Source: Flavobacterium sp. H122 (lineage in GTDB: Bacteria > Bacteroidota > Bacteroidia > Flavobacteriales > Flavobacteriaceae). From it: a stretch of DNA of 64,000 nt. The position numbers and the translations under genes were made by a program. Every line of letters starts with the position of its first letter. Within the stretch, counting starts at the first letter, position 1. Where the stretch lies: contig NZ_SJZD01000004.1 of assembly GCF_004959765.1 (NCBI RefSeq), positions 169,064 to 233,063 on the forward strand, read 5' to 3'. Below the pieces are notes generated by a model. That model had not been told where the DNA came from and ran no database searches. It saw only the letters and a program-made list of their open reading frames with translations. This document shows positions 43,630 through 53,020 of this stretch, piece after piece.

Positions 43630-45402
43630 ATGACCAAAATTACCCGATTATTCGACTTCCCATACTATCAGCTGGAAAAAAACAATTTGCCTGATGCTCT
43701 TGTAACTAAATATAACGGTGAATGGGTTAAAACATCCACACAGGAATATATTGATAAAGCAAATGCAATTTCCAGAGCTTTAATAGCAATTGGAGTTCAA
43801 AAAAATGATAAAATAGCCATCATTTCATCTACCAACAGAACAGAATGGAATATCATGGATATCGGGGCTTTACAAACCGGAGCCCAGACAGTACCAATTT
43901 ACCCTACTATTTCTGAAAAAGATTACGAATACATATTAAATCATTCAGAATCAAAATACTGCTTTGTATCAGATGTTGAAGTTTTAAGAAAATTAAACGA
44001 AATCAAGGCTAATGTGCCATCGCTTGCAGGAGTTTACACTTTTGATGAAATTTCTGGAGAAAATAACTGGAAAGATTTATTAGCCATAGGAAAAGACAAT
44101 TCAACACAAAACTTTGTTGAAGAAAGAAAAAGCAATGTAAAACCAACCGATTTAGCTACAATCATCTATACTTCCGGAACAACAGGAAAACCAAAGGGAG
44201 TTATGCTGTCTCACAACAATATTGTATCAAACGTTATTGACAGTTCTGACAGAATTCCAATTGAAGAAGGTCAGGCAAGAGCAATGAGTTTCTTGCCAGT
44301 TTGCCATATTTTCGAAAGAATGATTCTATACATTTATCAATACTATTCGATATCGATTTATTTTGGCGAATCCATTGATAAAATTTCGGATAACTTCAAA
44401 GAAGTTAAACCTGATGTATTTTCAGTTGTCCCCCGACTACTTGAGAAAGTATATGATAAGATTTATGCGAAAGGAACCGAATTAACCGGTATCAAGAAAA
44501 AACTATTTTTCTGGGCTATCGATTTAGGTTTAAAATATGAGCCTTATGGCAAAAATGGTTTTTTATATGAATTCCAATTAAAAATTGCACGTAAATTAAT
44601 ATTCAGCAAATGGCAGGAAGCACTTGGTGGAAACGTTAAATTAATGGTTTCGGGAAGTGCCGCTTTACAAACCCGCTTAACAAGAGTATTCGCAGCCGCA
44701 GGAATGCCTGTTATGGAAGGTTACGGTTTAACCGAAACTTCTCCTGTAATCTCTGTTAATGATATGCGTAATGGCTTATTTAGAATAGGTACAGTTGGAA
44801 AACTAATTAAAAACGTTGAAGTTAAAATTGCCGAAGACGGAGAGATTCTTTGTAAAGGACCAAATGTAATGATGGGCTATTATAAAGACGAGCAACAAAC
44901 TGCAGATGTTATTAAAGATGGGTACTTCCATACAGGTGATATTGGTGAATTTGACAAGGATGGTTTCTTAAGAATTACAGACCGTAAAAAAGAGATGTTC
45001 AAAACATCTGGTGGTAAATATATCGCACCTCAAATTCTTGAAAACACATTCAAACAATCTCGTTTTATAGAACAAATCATGGTAATTGGAGATGGACAAA
45101 AAATGCCAGCTGCTATTATTCAACCTTCATTTGATTTTGTAAAAGAATGGGCACAAATCCATAAAATAAATATTGGAGGCACAAATGAAGAAATTATTTC
45201 GAACCCTGAAGTTATCAATAGAATCCAACAGGAAATAGATACTTATAATACTAAATTCGGTAACTGGGAAAAAATCAAACGTTTTGAACTAACACCTGAT
45301 TTATGGACGATAGACGGTGGCCATCTTACTCCTACGTTAAAATTAAAACGTAAAGTAGTATTAGAAAAATACAAAGGACTTTACGAAAAGATATATAACT
45401 AA
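43630..45402 (+). CDS. Long-chain acyl-CoA synthetase (AMP-forming)
   Basis: 590 residues of the adenylate-forming superfamily. P-loop-like motif YTSGTTGKPKGVMLSH, the VMEGYGLTETSPV adenylate segment, and the C-terminal TGDIGEFDKDGFLRITDRKKEMFKTSGGKYIAP. It activates fatty acids for the beta-oxidation enzymes encoded at 46.5-52.9 kb. The FadD15-like layout and lack of signal peptide fit a cytosolic or membrane-peripheral enzyme. Monocistronic or followed closely by the 45414 gene. Confidence 0.95.
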   Translation: MTKITRLFDFPYYQLEKNNLPDALVTKYNGEWVKTSTQEYIDKANAISRALIAIGVQKNDKIAIISSTNRTEWNIMDIGALQTGAQTVPIYPTISEKDYEYILNHSESKYCFVSDVEVLRKLNEIKANVPSLAGVYTFDEISGENNWKDLLAIGKDNSTQNFVEERKSNVKPTDLATIIYTSGTTGKPKGVMLSHNNIVSNVIDSSDRIPIEEGQARAMSFLPVCHIFERMILYIYQYYSISIYFGESIDKISDNFKEVKPDVFSVVPRLLEKVYDKIYAKGTELTGIKKKLFFWAIDLGLKYEPYGKNGFLYEFQLKIARKLIFSKWQEALGGNVKLMVSGSAALQTRLTRVFAAAGMPVMEGYGLTETSPVISVNDMRNGLFRIGTVGKLIKNVEVKIAEDGEILCKGPNVMMGYYKDEQQTADVIKDGYFHTGDIGEFDKDGFLRITDRKKEMFKTSGGKYIAPQILENTFKQSRFIEQIMVIGDGQKMPAAIIQPSFDFVKEWAQIHKINIGGTNEEIISNPEVINRIQQEIDTYNTKFGNWEKIKRFELTPDLWTIDGGHLTPTLKLKRKVVLEKYKGLYEKIYN

Positions 45403-45413
45403 ATTTAATTGTT

Positions 45414-46451
45414 ATGAAACTTAAACTTCTTCTTTGTTTTTCACTAATTATGGTAACTTTCTTTAATTGTAAAAACAAAGAGGAAGTTTCTCATTTAAAT
45501 TACTTCGATTATTCAAATCCGGAAGATCAATATACGGGAGGAATCAGAATGATTCCTATTAAAACTCCTGCCGGCGAATTTAAAGTGTGGACAAAACGCA
45601 TCGGAAACAATCCCAAAATTAAAGTACTCCTGCTTCATGGTGGTCCCGGGGTTACTCACGAATTATACGAATGTTTTGACGGCTATTTCCCTAAAGAAGG
45701 CATCGAATACATTTATTACGACCAATTAGGATCCTATTACAGTGATCAGCCAGATGATAACCGGCTTTGGACAAACGATCGTTTCGTAGATGAAGTCGAA
45801 CAAGTCCGCAAAGCATTAGGTTTAAACAAAGACAACTTCTATTTATTGGGACAATCCTGGGGCGGAATCCTTGCCATGGAATATGCTTTCAAACATCAGA
45901 ACAATTTAAAAGGGTTGATTATTTCCAATATGATGTCCAGCGCTCCTTTATATAATAAGTATGCCGAAGAAGTTTTAGGACCAAAACTGCCCAAAGACGT
46001 TTTTGAGCAGATCAAAACTTTCGAAAAAAACAAAGATTATCACAATCCAAAATATCAGGAACTGCTTTTCAAATATTATTATACAGAGCATATTTTAAGA
46101 AAACCACTAAATAAATGGCCGGAAGCTGTCAACAGATGTTTCAAACATCTTAACCCTAATGTTTATATTTTTATGCAGGGACCGAGTGAATTTGGAATTA
46201 CGGGAAATGCAACCTTAAAAAATTGGGATGTCAGAGATAAATTAAAAAGTATTTCCGTACCCACATTAGTAATTGGCTCTAAACATGACACCATGGATCC
46301 CAAACATATGGAATGGATGTCAAAAGAAGTACAAAACGGAAGATTTCTTTTTTGTCCAAATGGAAGCCATCTTTCACAATACGATGATCAAAAAACATAC
46401 ATCCTGGGAGTCATAAAATTCCTAAATGACGTAAACGAAAATAAATTTTAA
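45414..46451 (+). CDS. Proline iminopeptidase-family alpha/beta hydrolase, lipoprotein
   Basis: 345 residues with a lipobox (FFNC) near residue 19. Oxyanion loop HGGPGVTHE, nucleophile elbow GQSWGG, Asp and terminal His (GSHLSQYDD) are intact. The HGGPG motif and the length fit the S33 proline iminopeptidase group. Exported and membrane-anchored. Starts 11 nt after the acyl-CoA synthetase stop, so probably cotranscribed; a strong terminator follows. Confidence 0.88.
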   Translation: MKLKLLLCFSLIMVTFFNCKNKEEVSHLNYFDYSNPEDQYTGGIRMIPIKTPAGEFKVWTKRIGNNPKIKVLLLHGGPGVTHELYECFDGYFPKEGIEYIYYDQLGSYYSDQPDDNRLWTNDRFVDEVEQVRKALGLNKDNFYLLGQSWGGILAMEYAFKHQNNLKGLIISNMMSSAPLYNKYAEEVLGPKLPKDVFEQIKTFEKNKDYHNPKYQELLFKYYYTEHILRKPLNKWPEAVNRCFKHLNPNVYIFMQGPSEFGITGNATLKNWDVRDKLKSISVPTLVIGSKHDTMDPKHMEWMSKEVQNGRFLFCPNGSHLSQYDDQKTYILGVIKFLNDVNENKF

Positions 46452-46457
46452 TCTCTC

Positions 46458-46490
46458 AAACCCTTTTTCTGTAAGGGTTTTTTATTTTTT
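46458..46490 (+). terminator. Terminator after the S33 hydrolase gene
   Basis: AAACCCTT pairs with AAGGGTTT (7-nt loop) followed by a long T-run. Confidence 0.8.
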
Positions 46491-46493
46491 TTA

Positions 46494-46535
46494 TATGCAC
46501 GCATAAAAAAATTATTAATTTATTATGCATGCATA
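46494..46535. promoter_or_regulatory. Twin palindromic operators of the beta-oxidation operon
   Basis: TATGCACGCATA (46494-46505) and TATGCATGCATA (46524-46535) are near-identical 12-bp dyads with centres 30 bp apart (about three helical turns). They lie just upstream of the -7 box at 46547. Likely binding sites of the MarR protein encoded next. Confidence 0.65.
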
Positions 46536-46546
46536 CTATTTTTTAT

Positions 46547-46554
46547 TATATTTG
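46547..46554 (+). promoter_or_regulatory. -7 element of the MarR/beta-oxidation operon
   Basis: TATATTTG, 17 nt before the MarR start codon; no TTG at the usual spacing. Confidence 0.55.
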
Positions 46555-46571
46555 ATTTTCCAAAATTAAAT

Positions 46572-47015
46572 ATGAAAGATAAAACTATAGATTATATACT
46601 TCGTTCTACATGGCAGGCAGTTGCCCGTATGTATAATGAAGAAGCTTCAAAATACGAAGGCTCTATGGCTATTGGTTTTGCCCTTTTAAGTATAGACCGC
46701 GAAGAAGGAACCCCTTCTACAAAAATCAGCAGCCGTATGGGAATGGAGGCTACAAGCTTAACCAGAACCCTTAAAACATTAGAAGAAAAAGGTTTAATTA
46801 TCAGAAAACCAAACCCTAATGACGGACGTGGTGTTTTAATTTACTTAACCGAAGAAGGAAAACTAAAGCGTGAGCTTTCCAAACAAACAGTTTTAAAATT
46901 TAATGAAACTGTAAAGCAGCATATTCCCGAGGAAAAATTGATTCATTTTGTGGAAGTTGCCGAAGTAATAAACGAATTAATTCAAGATAAAAACATATTC
47001 AATCAACCAGAATAA
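46572..47015 (+). CDS. MarR-family regulator of fatty acid beta-oxidation
   Basis: 147-residue winged-helix dimer. DNA-binding region PSTKISSRMGMEATSLTRTLKTLEEKGLIIRKPNPNDGRGVLIYLTEEG is complete. First gene of the operon with the FadB-like and FadA-like enzymes and an acyl-CoA dehydrogenase (9 nt to the next gene). The likely ligand is an acyl-CoA, and the two palindromes at 46494 and 46524 the operators; both are inferred from operon content. Confidence 0.9.
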   Translation: MKDKTIDYILRSTWQAVARMYNEEASKYEGSMAIGFALLSIDREEGTPSTKISSRMGMEATSLTRTLKTLEEKGLIIRKPNPNDGRGVLIYLTEEGKLKRELSKQTVLKFNETVKQHIPEEKLIHFVEVAEVINELIQDKNIFNQPE

Positions 47016-47023
47016 AACAAAAA

Positions 47024-49414
47024 ATGAAAAGAGTAATTAAAAAAGTTGCTGTTGTTGGTTCAGGAATTATGGGTTCAGGTATTGCCTGCCATTTTGCAAA
47101 CATCGGAGTAGAAGTTTTACTACTTGATATTGTACCTCGTGAACTAAACGAAGCTGAACAGAAAAAAGGTCTGACACTTGATAGTAAAGTGGTAAGAAAC
47201 CGAATTGTTAACGACAGTTTAGCTAACGCTTTAAAATCGAAGCCCTCTCCTATTTACGATCAGAAATTTGCAAATCGTATCAGCACAGGAAATCTAACTG
47301 ATGATATTGCAAAAATCAAAGATGTAGACTGGATTATCGAAGTTGTTGTAGAACGTCTTGACATTAAAAAACAAGTATTCGAACAAATCGACCAACATAG
47401 AAGACCGGGCACTTTAATTACTTCAAACACTTCTGGTATTCCAATCAAATTTATGAGCGAAGGCAGAAGCGAAGATTTCCAAAAACATTTCTGTGGCACG
47501 CATTTCTTCAACCCTGCCCGTTATTTGAAATTATTTGAAATTATTCCAGGTCCGCAAACTTCTTCTGAAGTATTGGATTTCTTAAATAACTACGGAGAAC
47601 AATTCTTAGGAAAAACTTCGGTTGTTGCAAAAGATACACCGGCATTCATCGGGAACCGCATCGGAATCTTCGGAATTCAAAGTTTATTCCACTTGGTAAA
47701 AGATATGGGATTAACTATTGAGGAGGTTGATAAATTAACCGGACCAGTTATTGGCCGTCCAAAATCTGCCACTTTCCGTACTGTTGATGTGGTTGGATTA
47801 GACACTTTGGTACACGTTGCCAACGGTATTTACGAAAACTGTCCGAACGACGAAGCACACGAATTGTTCAAACTTCCTGATTTCATCAACAAAATGATGG
47901 AAAACAAATGGTTAGGAAGCAAAACCGGACAAGGTTTCTATAAAAAAGAAGGAAAAGATATTTTATCATTAGATTTAAATACGTTAGAATATCGTCCAAA
48001 TAAAAGAGCGTCATTTGCAACGCTGGAAATGACAAAAACTATCGAAAAACCTATCGATAGATTTAAAGTTTTAGTAAAAGGAACAGACAAAGCAGGAGAA
48101 TTCTACAGAAAATCTTTTTCTTCAATGTTTGCTTACGTATCCAACAGAGTTCCTGAAATTACTGACGAATTTTACAAAATTGACGATGCCATGAAAGCCG
48201 GTTTCGGATGGGAAAACGGTCCTTTCGAAATCTGGGATGCCATTGGTGTTCAAAAAGGTATCGAATTAATGAAAGCGGAAGGTTACGAACCTGCTGCTTG
48301 GGTTAATGATATGATTGCATCTGGAAATACATCTTTTTACACAGTAAAAGAAGGTGCTACACATTTCTACAATATTGCTTCAAAATCACAAGCAAAAGTT
48401 CCGGGTCAGGATGCATTTATCATCTTAAACAATATCCGCGAAAGCAAAAAAGTTTGGGGTAATGCTGATGCAACTATACATCACCTTGGTGACGGAATCC
48501 TGAATTTAGAATTCCACTCAAAAATGAATACTATTGGCGGTGGTGTAATCCAAGGTTTAAACAAAGCATACGATTTAGCTGAAAAAGAATACAACGGATT
48601 GGTAATTGGTAACCAAGGAACTAATTTCTCGGTTGGTGCCAACATCGGTATGATTTTCATGATGGCTGTTGAGCAGGAGTATGATGAATTAAACATGGCT
48701 ATCAAAATGTTCCAGGACACTATGATGCGTGCCCGTTACTCTTCTATTCCAGTAGTAGTTGCTCCTCACGGAATGACTTTAGGCGGTGGTTGTGAGCTAT
48801 CAATGCATGCTGATAAAGTAGTTGCCGCTGCAGAAACCTATATTGGATTAGTAGAATTCGGTGTTGGAGTTATCCCTGGTGGTGGTGGATCTAAAGAAAT
48901 GGCTTTAAGAGCTGCTGATACTTTCCGTAAAAACGACGTTGAATTGAATGTTTTACAGGAATATTTCTTAACAATCGGTATGGCTAAAGTAGCAACTTCG
49001 GCTTATGAGGCATTCGATTTAGGAATCTTACAAAAAGGAAAAGACGTTGTTGTTGTAAACAAAGACCGTCAGATTGCCGAAGCCAAAAAACATGCTTTAT
49101 TAATGGCTGAAGCTGGATACACACAACCGGCGAAACGCAAAGACATTAAAGTTTTAGGAAAACAGGCATTGGGTATGTTCTTAGTAGGAACTGACCAAAT
49201 GGTTGCCGGACAATATATCTCTGAACACGATCAGAAAATCGCTAACAAATTAGCCTATGTAATGGCTGGAGGTGATTTGTCTGAACCAACATTGGTAACG
49301 GAACAATACTTATTGGATTTAGAAAGAGAAGCTTTCTTATCACTTTGTACCGAAAGAAAAACATTGGAGCGTATCCAATTTATGTTAACTAAAGGAAAAC
49401 CGTTGAGAAACTAG
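47024..49414 (+). CDS. 3-Hydroxyacyl-CoA dehydrogenase/enoyl-CoA hydratase fusion
   Basis: 796 residues. Order: 3-hydroxyacyl-CoA dehydrogenase NAD domain (VVGSGIMGSGIACHFANIG), its C-terminal domain (GRPKSATFRTVDVVGLDT), then an enoyl-CoA hydratase domain at the C-terminus (GTNFSVGANIGM, LGGGCELSMHAD). This is the reverse of the E. coli FadB order and typical of Bacteroidota. It catalyses steps two and three of beta-oxidation and probably pairs with the thiolase encoded next. Followed by a repeat-type spacer. Confidence 0.94.
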   Translation: MKRVIKKVAVVGSGIMGSGIACHFANIGVEVLLLDIVPRELNEAEQKKGLTLDSKVVRNRIVNDSLANALKSKPSPIYDQKFANRISTGNLTDDIAKIKDVDWIIEVVVERLDIKKQVFEQIDQHRRPGTLITSNTSGIPIKFMSEGRSEDFQKHFCGTHFFNPARYLKLFEIIPGPQTSSEVLDFLNNYGEQFLGKTSVVAKDTPAFIGNRIGIFGIQSLFHLVKDMGLTIEEVDKLTGPVIGRPKSATFRTVDVVGLDTLVHVANGIYENCPNDEAHELFKLPDFINKMMENKWLGSKTGQGFYKKEGKDILSLDLNTLEYRPNKRASFATLEMTKTIEKPIDRFKVLVKGTDKAGEFYRKSFSSMFAYVSNRVPEITDEFYKIDDAMKAGFGWENGPFEIWDAIGVQKGIELMKAEGYEPAAWVNDMIASGNTSFYTVKEGATHFYNIASKSQAKVPGQDAFIILNNIRESKKVWGNADATIHHLGDGILNLEFHSKMNTIGGGVIQGLNKAYDLAEKEYNGLVIGNQGTNFSVGANIGMIFMMAVEQEYDELNMAIKMFQDTMMRARYSSIPVVVAPHGMTLGGGCELSMHADKVVAAAETYIGLVEFGVGVIPGGGGSKEMALRAADTFRKNDVELNVLQEYFLTIGMAKVATSAYEAFDLGILQKGKDVVVVNKDRQIAEAKKHALLMAEAGYTQPAKRKDIKVLGKQALGMFLVGTDQMVAGQYISEHDQKIANKLAYVMAGGDLSEPTLVTEQYLLDLEREAFLSLCTERKTLERIQFMLTKGKPLRN

Positions 49415-49419
49415 ATAAC

Positions 49420-49500
49420 AGAATATAGAGAAAAGAATATAGAGCGTATCCGACAATTTCAAAAGTCTATTTTCTCTATTCTATTTTCTATGCTCTTAAA
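49420..49500. repeat. Gene-less relic of the A/T-rich inverted-repeat unit
   Basis: GAATATAGAGAAAAGAATATAGAG (49421-49444) and TCTATTTTCTCTATTCTATTTTC (49466-49488) form imperfect inverted arms. The tail CTTAAAAAATAAAAAC is also present just before the acyl-CoA dehydrogenase gene at 51112. Confidence 0.5.
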
Positions 49501-49510
49501 AAATAAAAAC

Positions 49511-50692
49511 ATGAAAACAGCATATATAGTAAAAGGATATAGAACAGCCGTTGGTAAAGCACCTAAAGGATTGTTCCGTTTCAAAAGACCTGACGAATTA
49601 GCCGCTGAAACCATCGAGTATTTGATGGCGCAATTACCGGGTTTTGACAAAACAAGAATTGACGACGTAATGGTAGGAAATGCCATGCCGGAAGCTGAGC
49701 AAGGATTAAACGTAGGCCGTTTAATTTCATTGATGGGATTAAAAGTAGACGATGTTCCGGGTGTAACTGTAAACCGTTATTGTGCATCAGGATTGGAAAC
49801 TATTGGTATGGCAACAGCCAAAATCCAATCAGGAATGGCACATTGTATTATTGCCGGAGGTGCGGAAAGCATGAGTTATATTCCAATGGGTGGATACAAA
49901 CCCACTCCGGATTATAAAGCTGCTGCTGCCGGTCATGAAGATTATTACTGGGGAATGGGATTAACGGCTGAAGCTGTTGCAAAACAATTCAATGTTTCCC
50001 GTGCTGATCAGGATGAATTTGCTTACCAGTCACACATGAAAGCCTTAAAAGCTCAGGCTGAAGGAAAATTTGATGCTCAGATTGCTCCTATCACTGTAGA
50101 ACATACTTTCATTAACGAAGCAGGGAAAAAAGAAACCAAATCATATACTGTAACCAAAGACGAAGGACCAAGAGCAGGAACTTCTGTTGAAGCTTTAGCG
50201 GGCTTGAAGCCTGTTTTCGCGGCTGACGGTTCAGTAACTGCCGGTAACTCATCACAAATGAGTGACGGTGCTGCTTTCGTACTGATTATGAGCGAAGAAA
50301 TGGTAAAAGAATTAAACCTTGAGCCTATCGCTCGTTTAGTAAACTTTGCTTCTGCGGGTGTAGAACCAAGAATTATGGGTATAGGTCCTGTGAAAGCGAT
50401 TCCAAAAGCAGTTCAACAGGCAGGTTTAAAAATTTCTGATATCGAATTATTCGAGTTGAATGAAGCGTTTGCTGCTCAATCTTTGGCAGTAATCAGAGAA
50501 TTAGACTTAAATCCTGAAATCATCAACGTGAATGGTGGAGCTATTGCATTAGGACACCCACTGGGATGTACAGGAGCTAAATTATCAGTTCAGTTATTCG
50601 ACGAAATGAAACGCCGTGGCAACAAATACGGAATGGTAACCATGTGTGTGGGAACCGGTCAGGGAACTGCGGGGATTTTTGAATTATTATAG
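49511..50692 (+). CDS. Acetyl-CoA C-acyltransferase (3-ketoacyl-CoA thiolase)
   Basis: 393 residues from the ATG at 49511 (MKTAYIVKGYRTAVGK); the frame extends seven codons upstream into repeat sequence. Catalytic Cys in VNRYCASGLE, His in GGAIALGHPLGCTGA and the second Cys in CVGTGQG are intact. Cleaves 3-ketoacyl-CoA to acetyl-CoA, the last step of beta-oxidation, as the FadA-like partner of the previous gene. Confidence 0.95.
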   Translation: MKTAYIVKGYRTAVGKAPKGLFRFKRPDELAAETIEYLMAQLPGFDKTRIDDVMVGNAMPEAEQGLNVGRLISLMGLKVDDVPGVTVNRYCASGLETIGMATAKIQSGMAHCIIAGGAESMSYIPMGGYKPTPDYKAAAAGHEDYYWGMGLTAEAVAKQFNVSRADQDEFAYQSHMKALKAQAEGKFDAQIAPITVEHTFINEAGKKETKSYTVTKDEGPRAGTSVEALAGLKPVFAADGSVTAGNSSQMSDGAAFVLIMSEEMVKELNLEPIARLVNFASAGVEPRIMGIGPVKAIPKAVQQAGLKISDIELFELNEAFAAQSLAVIRELDLNPEIINVNGGAIALGHPLGCTGAKLSVQLFDEMKRRGNKYGMVTMCVGTGQGTAGIFELL

Positions 50693-51113
50693 AATAAAGA
50701 ATAAAGAAAATAGAGAATAGACTTATGAGTTTACGTCATAATTATAAAAATCTCAAAATTTGGCAAATTGGTATTGAAATCGCTAATGATGTGTCTGATA
50801 TACTTTTAGAATTCCCAAAGCATGAAAGATTTGATTTAAGCTCACAAATAAGTAGATGTTCAGTATCTATTCCATGTAATATTGCTGAAGGTTCTGCAAG
50901 GACAGATAAATCTTTCAGCCATTTCATTGATATTTCTCTAGGTTCTTCTTTCGAATTAATAACTCAATTAATTGTTGCAAAAAATAGAAAAAATATAAAC
51001 GAAACAATTTTTAACCAATTAGAATCTAAAATAGAAGAATTTCAAAGAATGACAATGTCGTTTCAAAACGGATTAAAATAGTCTCTTTTCTTTATTCTAT
51101 TCTCTATTTTCTT
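50691..51113. repeat. Four-helix-bundle gene unit bounded by an 18-bp inverted repeat
   Basis: AAGAAAATAGAGAATAGA (50704-50721) and its perfect complement (51096-51113) flank a single small gene. Arms extend imperfectly (AGAATAAAG... and ...CTTTATTCTATTCT). Half-unit-like sequence recurs at 49420-49500 and 60526-60560. Confidence 0.65.
50725..51081 (+). CDS. Four-helix-bundle protein (23S rRNA intervening-sequence/S23 family)
   Basis: 118 residues, all helical, matching the S23/IVP family (KNLKIWQIGIEIANDVSDIL, LSSQISRCSVSIPCNIAEGSARTDKSFSHFIDISLGSSFELITQL). These proteins form pentamers or dimers of four-helix bundles; some are encoded inside 23S rRNA intervening sequences, and others are dispersed singly in genomes. 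It interrupts a metabolic operon between thiolase and acyl-CoA dehydrogenase. The flanking inverted repeat suggests a mobile unit. Function unknown. Confidence 0.88.
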   Translation: MSLRHNYKNLKIWQIGIEIANDVSDILLEFPKHERFDLSSQISRCSVSIPCNIAEGSARTDKSFSHFIDISLGSSFELITQLIVAKNRKNINETIFNQLESKIEEFQRMTMSFQNGLK

Positions 51114-51127
51114 AAAAAATAAAAACT

Positions 51128-52924
51128 ATGGAAGATATTACAAGAGGAGGTCAATTCCTTGTTAAAGAAACTAAATGTGAAAATATTTTCACTCCGGAAG
51201 ATTTTTCGGAAGAGCAGATTATGATGCGTGATTCTGTAAAAGAATTCGTAGACAAAGAATTGTGGGCACACAAAGACAAATTTGAGAAAAAGGATTACGC
51301 TTATACTGAAGAAGTGATGCGTAAAGCCGGTGAATTAGGATTTTTAGGAGTAGCTGTTCCAGAGGCTTACGGCGGATTAGGAATGGGATTCGTTTCTACA
51401 ATGCTAACATGTGATTACATTTCAGGTGCTACAGGATCATTCTCAACTGCTTTCGGAGCACATACAGGTATTGGTACAATGCCGATTACATTATATGGAA
51501 CGGAAGAACAAAAACTTAAATATGTTCCAAAATTAGCTTCGGGAGAGTGGTTTGGTGCTTACTGTCTGACAGAGCCGGGAGCTGGTTCAGATGCTAATTC
51601 AGGTAAAACAAAAGCTGAACTTTCGGCTGATGGAAAAACATACAAAATCAACGGTCAGAAAATGTGGATTTCAAATGCAGGTTTCTGTAATCTGATGATT
51701 GTATTCGCAAGAATCGAAAACGATAAAAACATCACTGGATTCATCGTTGAGTATGACCCCGCAAACACTAACGGTATCACTTTAGGTGAGGAAGAACATA
51801 AATTAGGTATCCGTGCAAGTTCAACACGTCAGGTATTTTTCAACGATACAGTTGTTCCTGCAGAAAACATGCTTGCAGGACGTGGTGAAGGTTTCAAAAT
51901 TGCAATGAATGCATTGAACGTAGGACGTATCAAACTGGCAGCAGCTTGTCTGGATGCACAAAGAAGAACAATTTCAGGTGCTGTTAAATATGCTAACGAG
52001 CGTTTACAATTTAATACACCTATTGCAAACTTTGGCGCTATCCGTTCTAAATTAGCAACAATGGCAGCAAATGCCTATGTTGGAGAATCAGCATCTTACC
52101 GTGCTGCAAAAAGCATCGAGGACAGAATTACTGCACGTGAAGCTGAAGGTTCAACACATCAGGAAGCTGAATTAAAAGGAGTGGAAGAATTCGCTATCGA
52201 ATGTTCAATCTTGAAAGTTGCTGTATCTGAAGATATTCAAAACTGTGCTGACGAAGGAATCCAGATCTTTGGTGGTATGGGATTCTCTGAAGACACTCCG
52301 ATGGAATCAGCATGGAGAGATGCCCGTATTGCTCGTATCTATGAAGGAACAAACGAAATCAACCGTATGCTTTCTGTAGGTATGTTAGTGAAAAAAGCAA
52401 TGAAAGGACACGTTGATTTACTGGGTCCTGCAATGAAAGTTGCTGAAGAATTAATGGGAATTCCTGATTTTGACACTCCTGATTACTCAGAATTATTTGC
52501 TGAAGAGAAAGAATTAATCGGTAAATTAAAAAAATCATTCTTAATGGTTGCCGGTGCGGCAGTACAAAAATACGGCCCGGACTTAGAGGCACACCAACAG
52601 TTATTAATGGCGGCTTCTGATATGTTAATCGAAATCTATATGGCTGAATCAGGAATTTTACGTACAGAAAAATTAGCAAAAGCTAAAGGTGCTGAAAACG
52701 TAAAAGAACAAATCGCAATGGCTCAGTTATACTTATACAATGCGGTGGATATCATCACACAAAAAGGAAAAGAAGGTATTGCCTCATTTGCTGAAGGTGA
52801 CGAACAACGCATGATGTTAATGGGATTACGCCGTTTTACTAAATATGTAAATATGCCTAATGTTGTTGCTTTAAGAGAAACAATTGCATCTAAATTGGTT
52901 GCAGAAAATACTTATTGCTTCTAA
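51128..52924 (+). CDS. Acyl-CoA dehydrogenase
   Basis: 598-residue FAD enzyme for the first step of beta-oxidation. N-terminal helical domain, GAYCLTEPGAGSDANSGKTKAEL (FAD loop), MWISNAGFCNLMIVFARI, a C-terminal helical domain with IQIFGGMGFSEDTPMESAWRDARIARIYEGTNEI, and a C-terminal extension (about residues 430-598) of the long type. Length is as for the FadE-like and very-long-chain groups. Last gene of the operon; a terminator follows. Confidence 0.95.
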   Translation: MEDITRGGQFLVKETKCENIFTPEDFSEEQIMMRDSVKEFVDKELWAHKDKFEKKDYAYTEEVMRKAGELGFLGVAVPEAYGGLGMGFVSTMLTCDYISGATGSFSTAFGAHTGIGTMPITLYGTEEQKLKYVPKLASGEWFGAYCLTEPGAGSDANSGKTKAELSADGKTYKINGQKMWISNAGFCNLMIVFARIENDKNITGFIVEYDPANTNGITLGEEEHKLGIRASSTRQVFFNDTVVPAENMLAGRGEGFKIAMNALNVGRIKLAAACLDAQRRTISGAVKYANERLQFNTPIANFGAIRSKLATMAANAYVGESASYRAAKSIEDRITAREAEGSTHQEAELKGVEEFAIECSILKVAVSEDIQNCADEGIQIFGGMGFSEDTPMESAWRDARIARIYEGTNEINRMLSVGMLVKKAMKGHVDLLGPAMKVAEELMGIPDFDTPDYSELFAEEKELIGKLKKSFLMVAGAAVQKYGPDLEAHQQLLMAASDMLIEIYMAESGILRTEKLAKAKGAENVKEQIAMAQLYLYNAVDIITQKGKEGIASFAEGDEQRMMLMGLRRFTKYVNMPNVVALRETIASKLVAENTYCF

Positions 52925-52954
52925 AATTTAAATTTTAATTAGTTTGGTCAAAAA

Positions 52955-52990
52955 GGTCACAGCAGTTTAATTCTGCTGTGGCTTTTTTTT
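52955..52990 (+). terminator. Terminator of the beta-oxidation operon
   Basis: CACAGCAG pairs with CTGCTGTG (7-nt loop) followed by eight T. Confidence 0.8.
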
Positions 52991-53020
52991 ATTAAATTTA
53001 TACCAATAAAAACTTACAGA

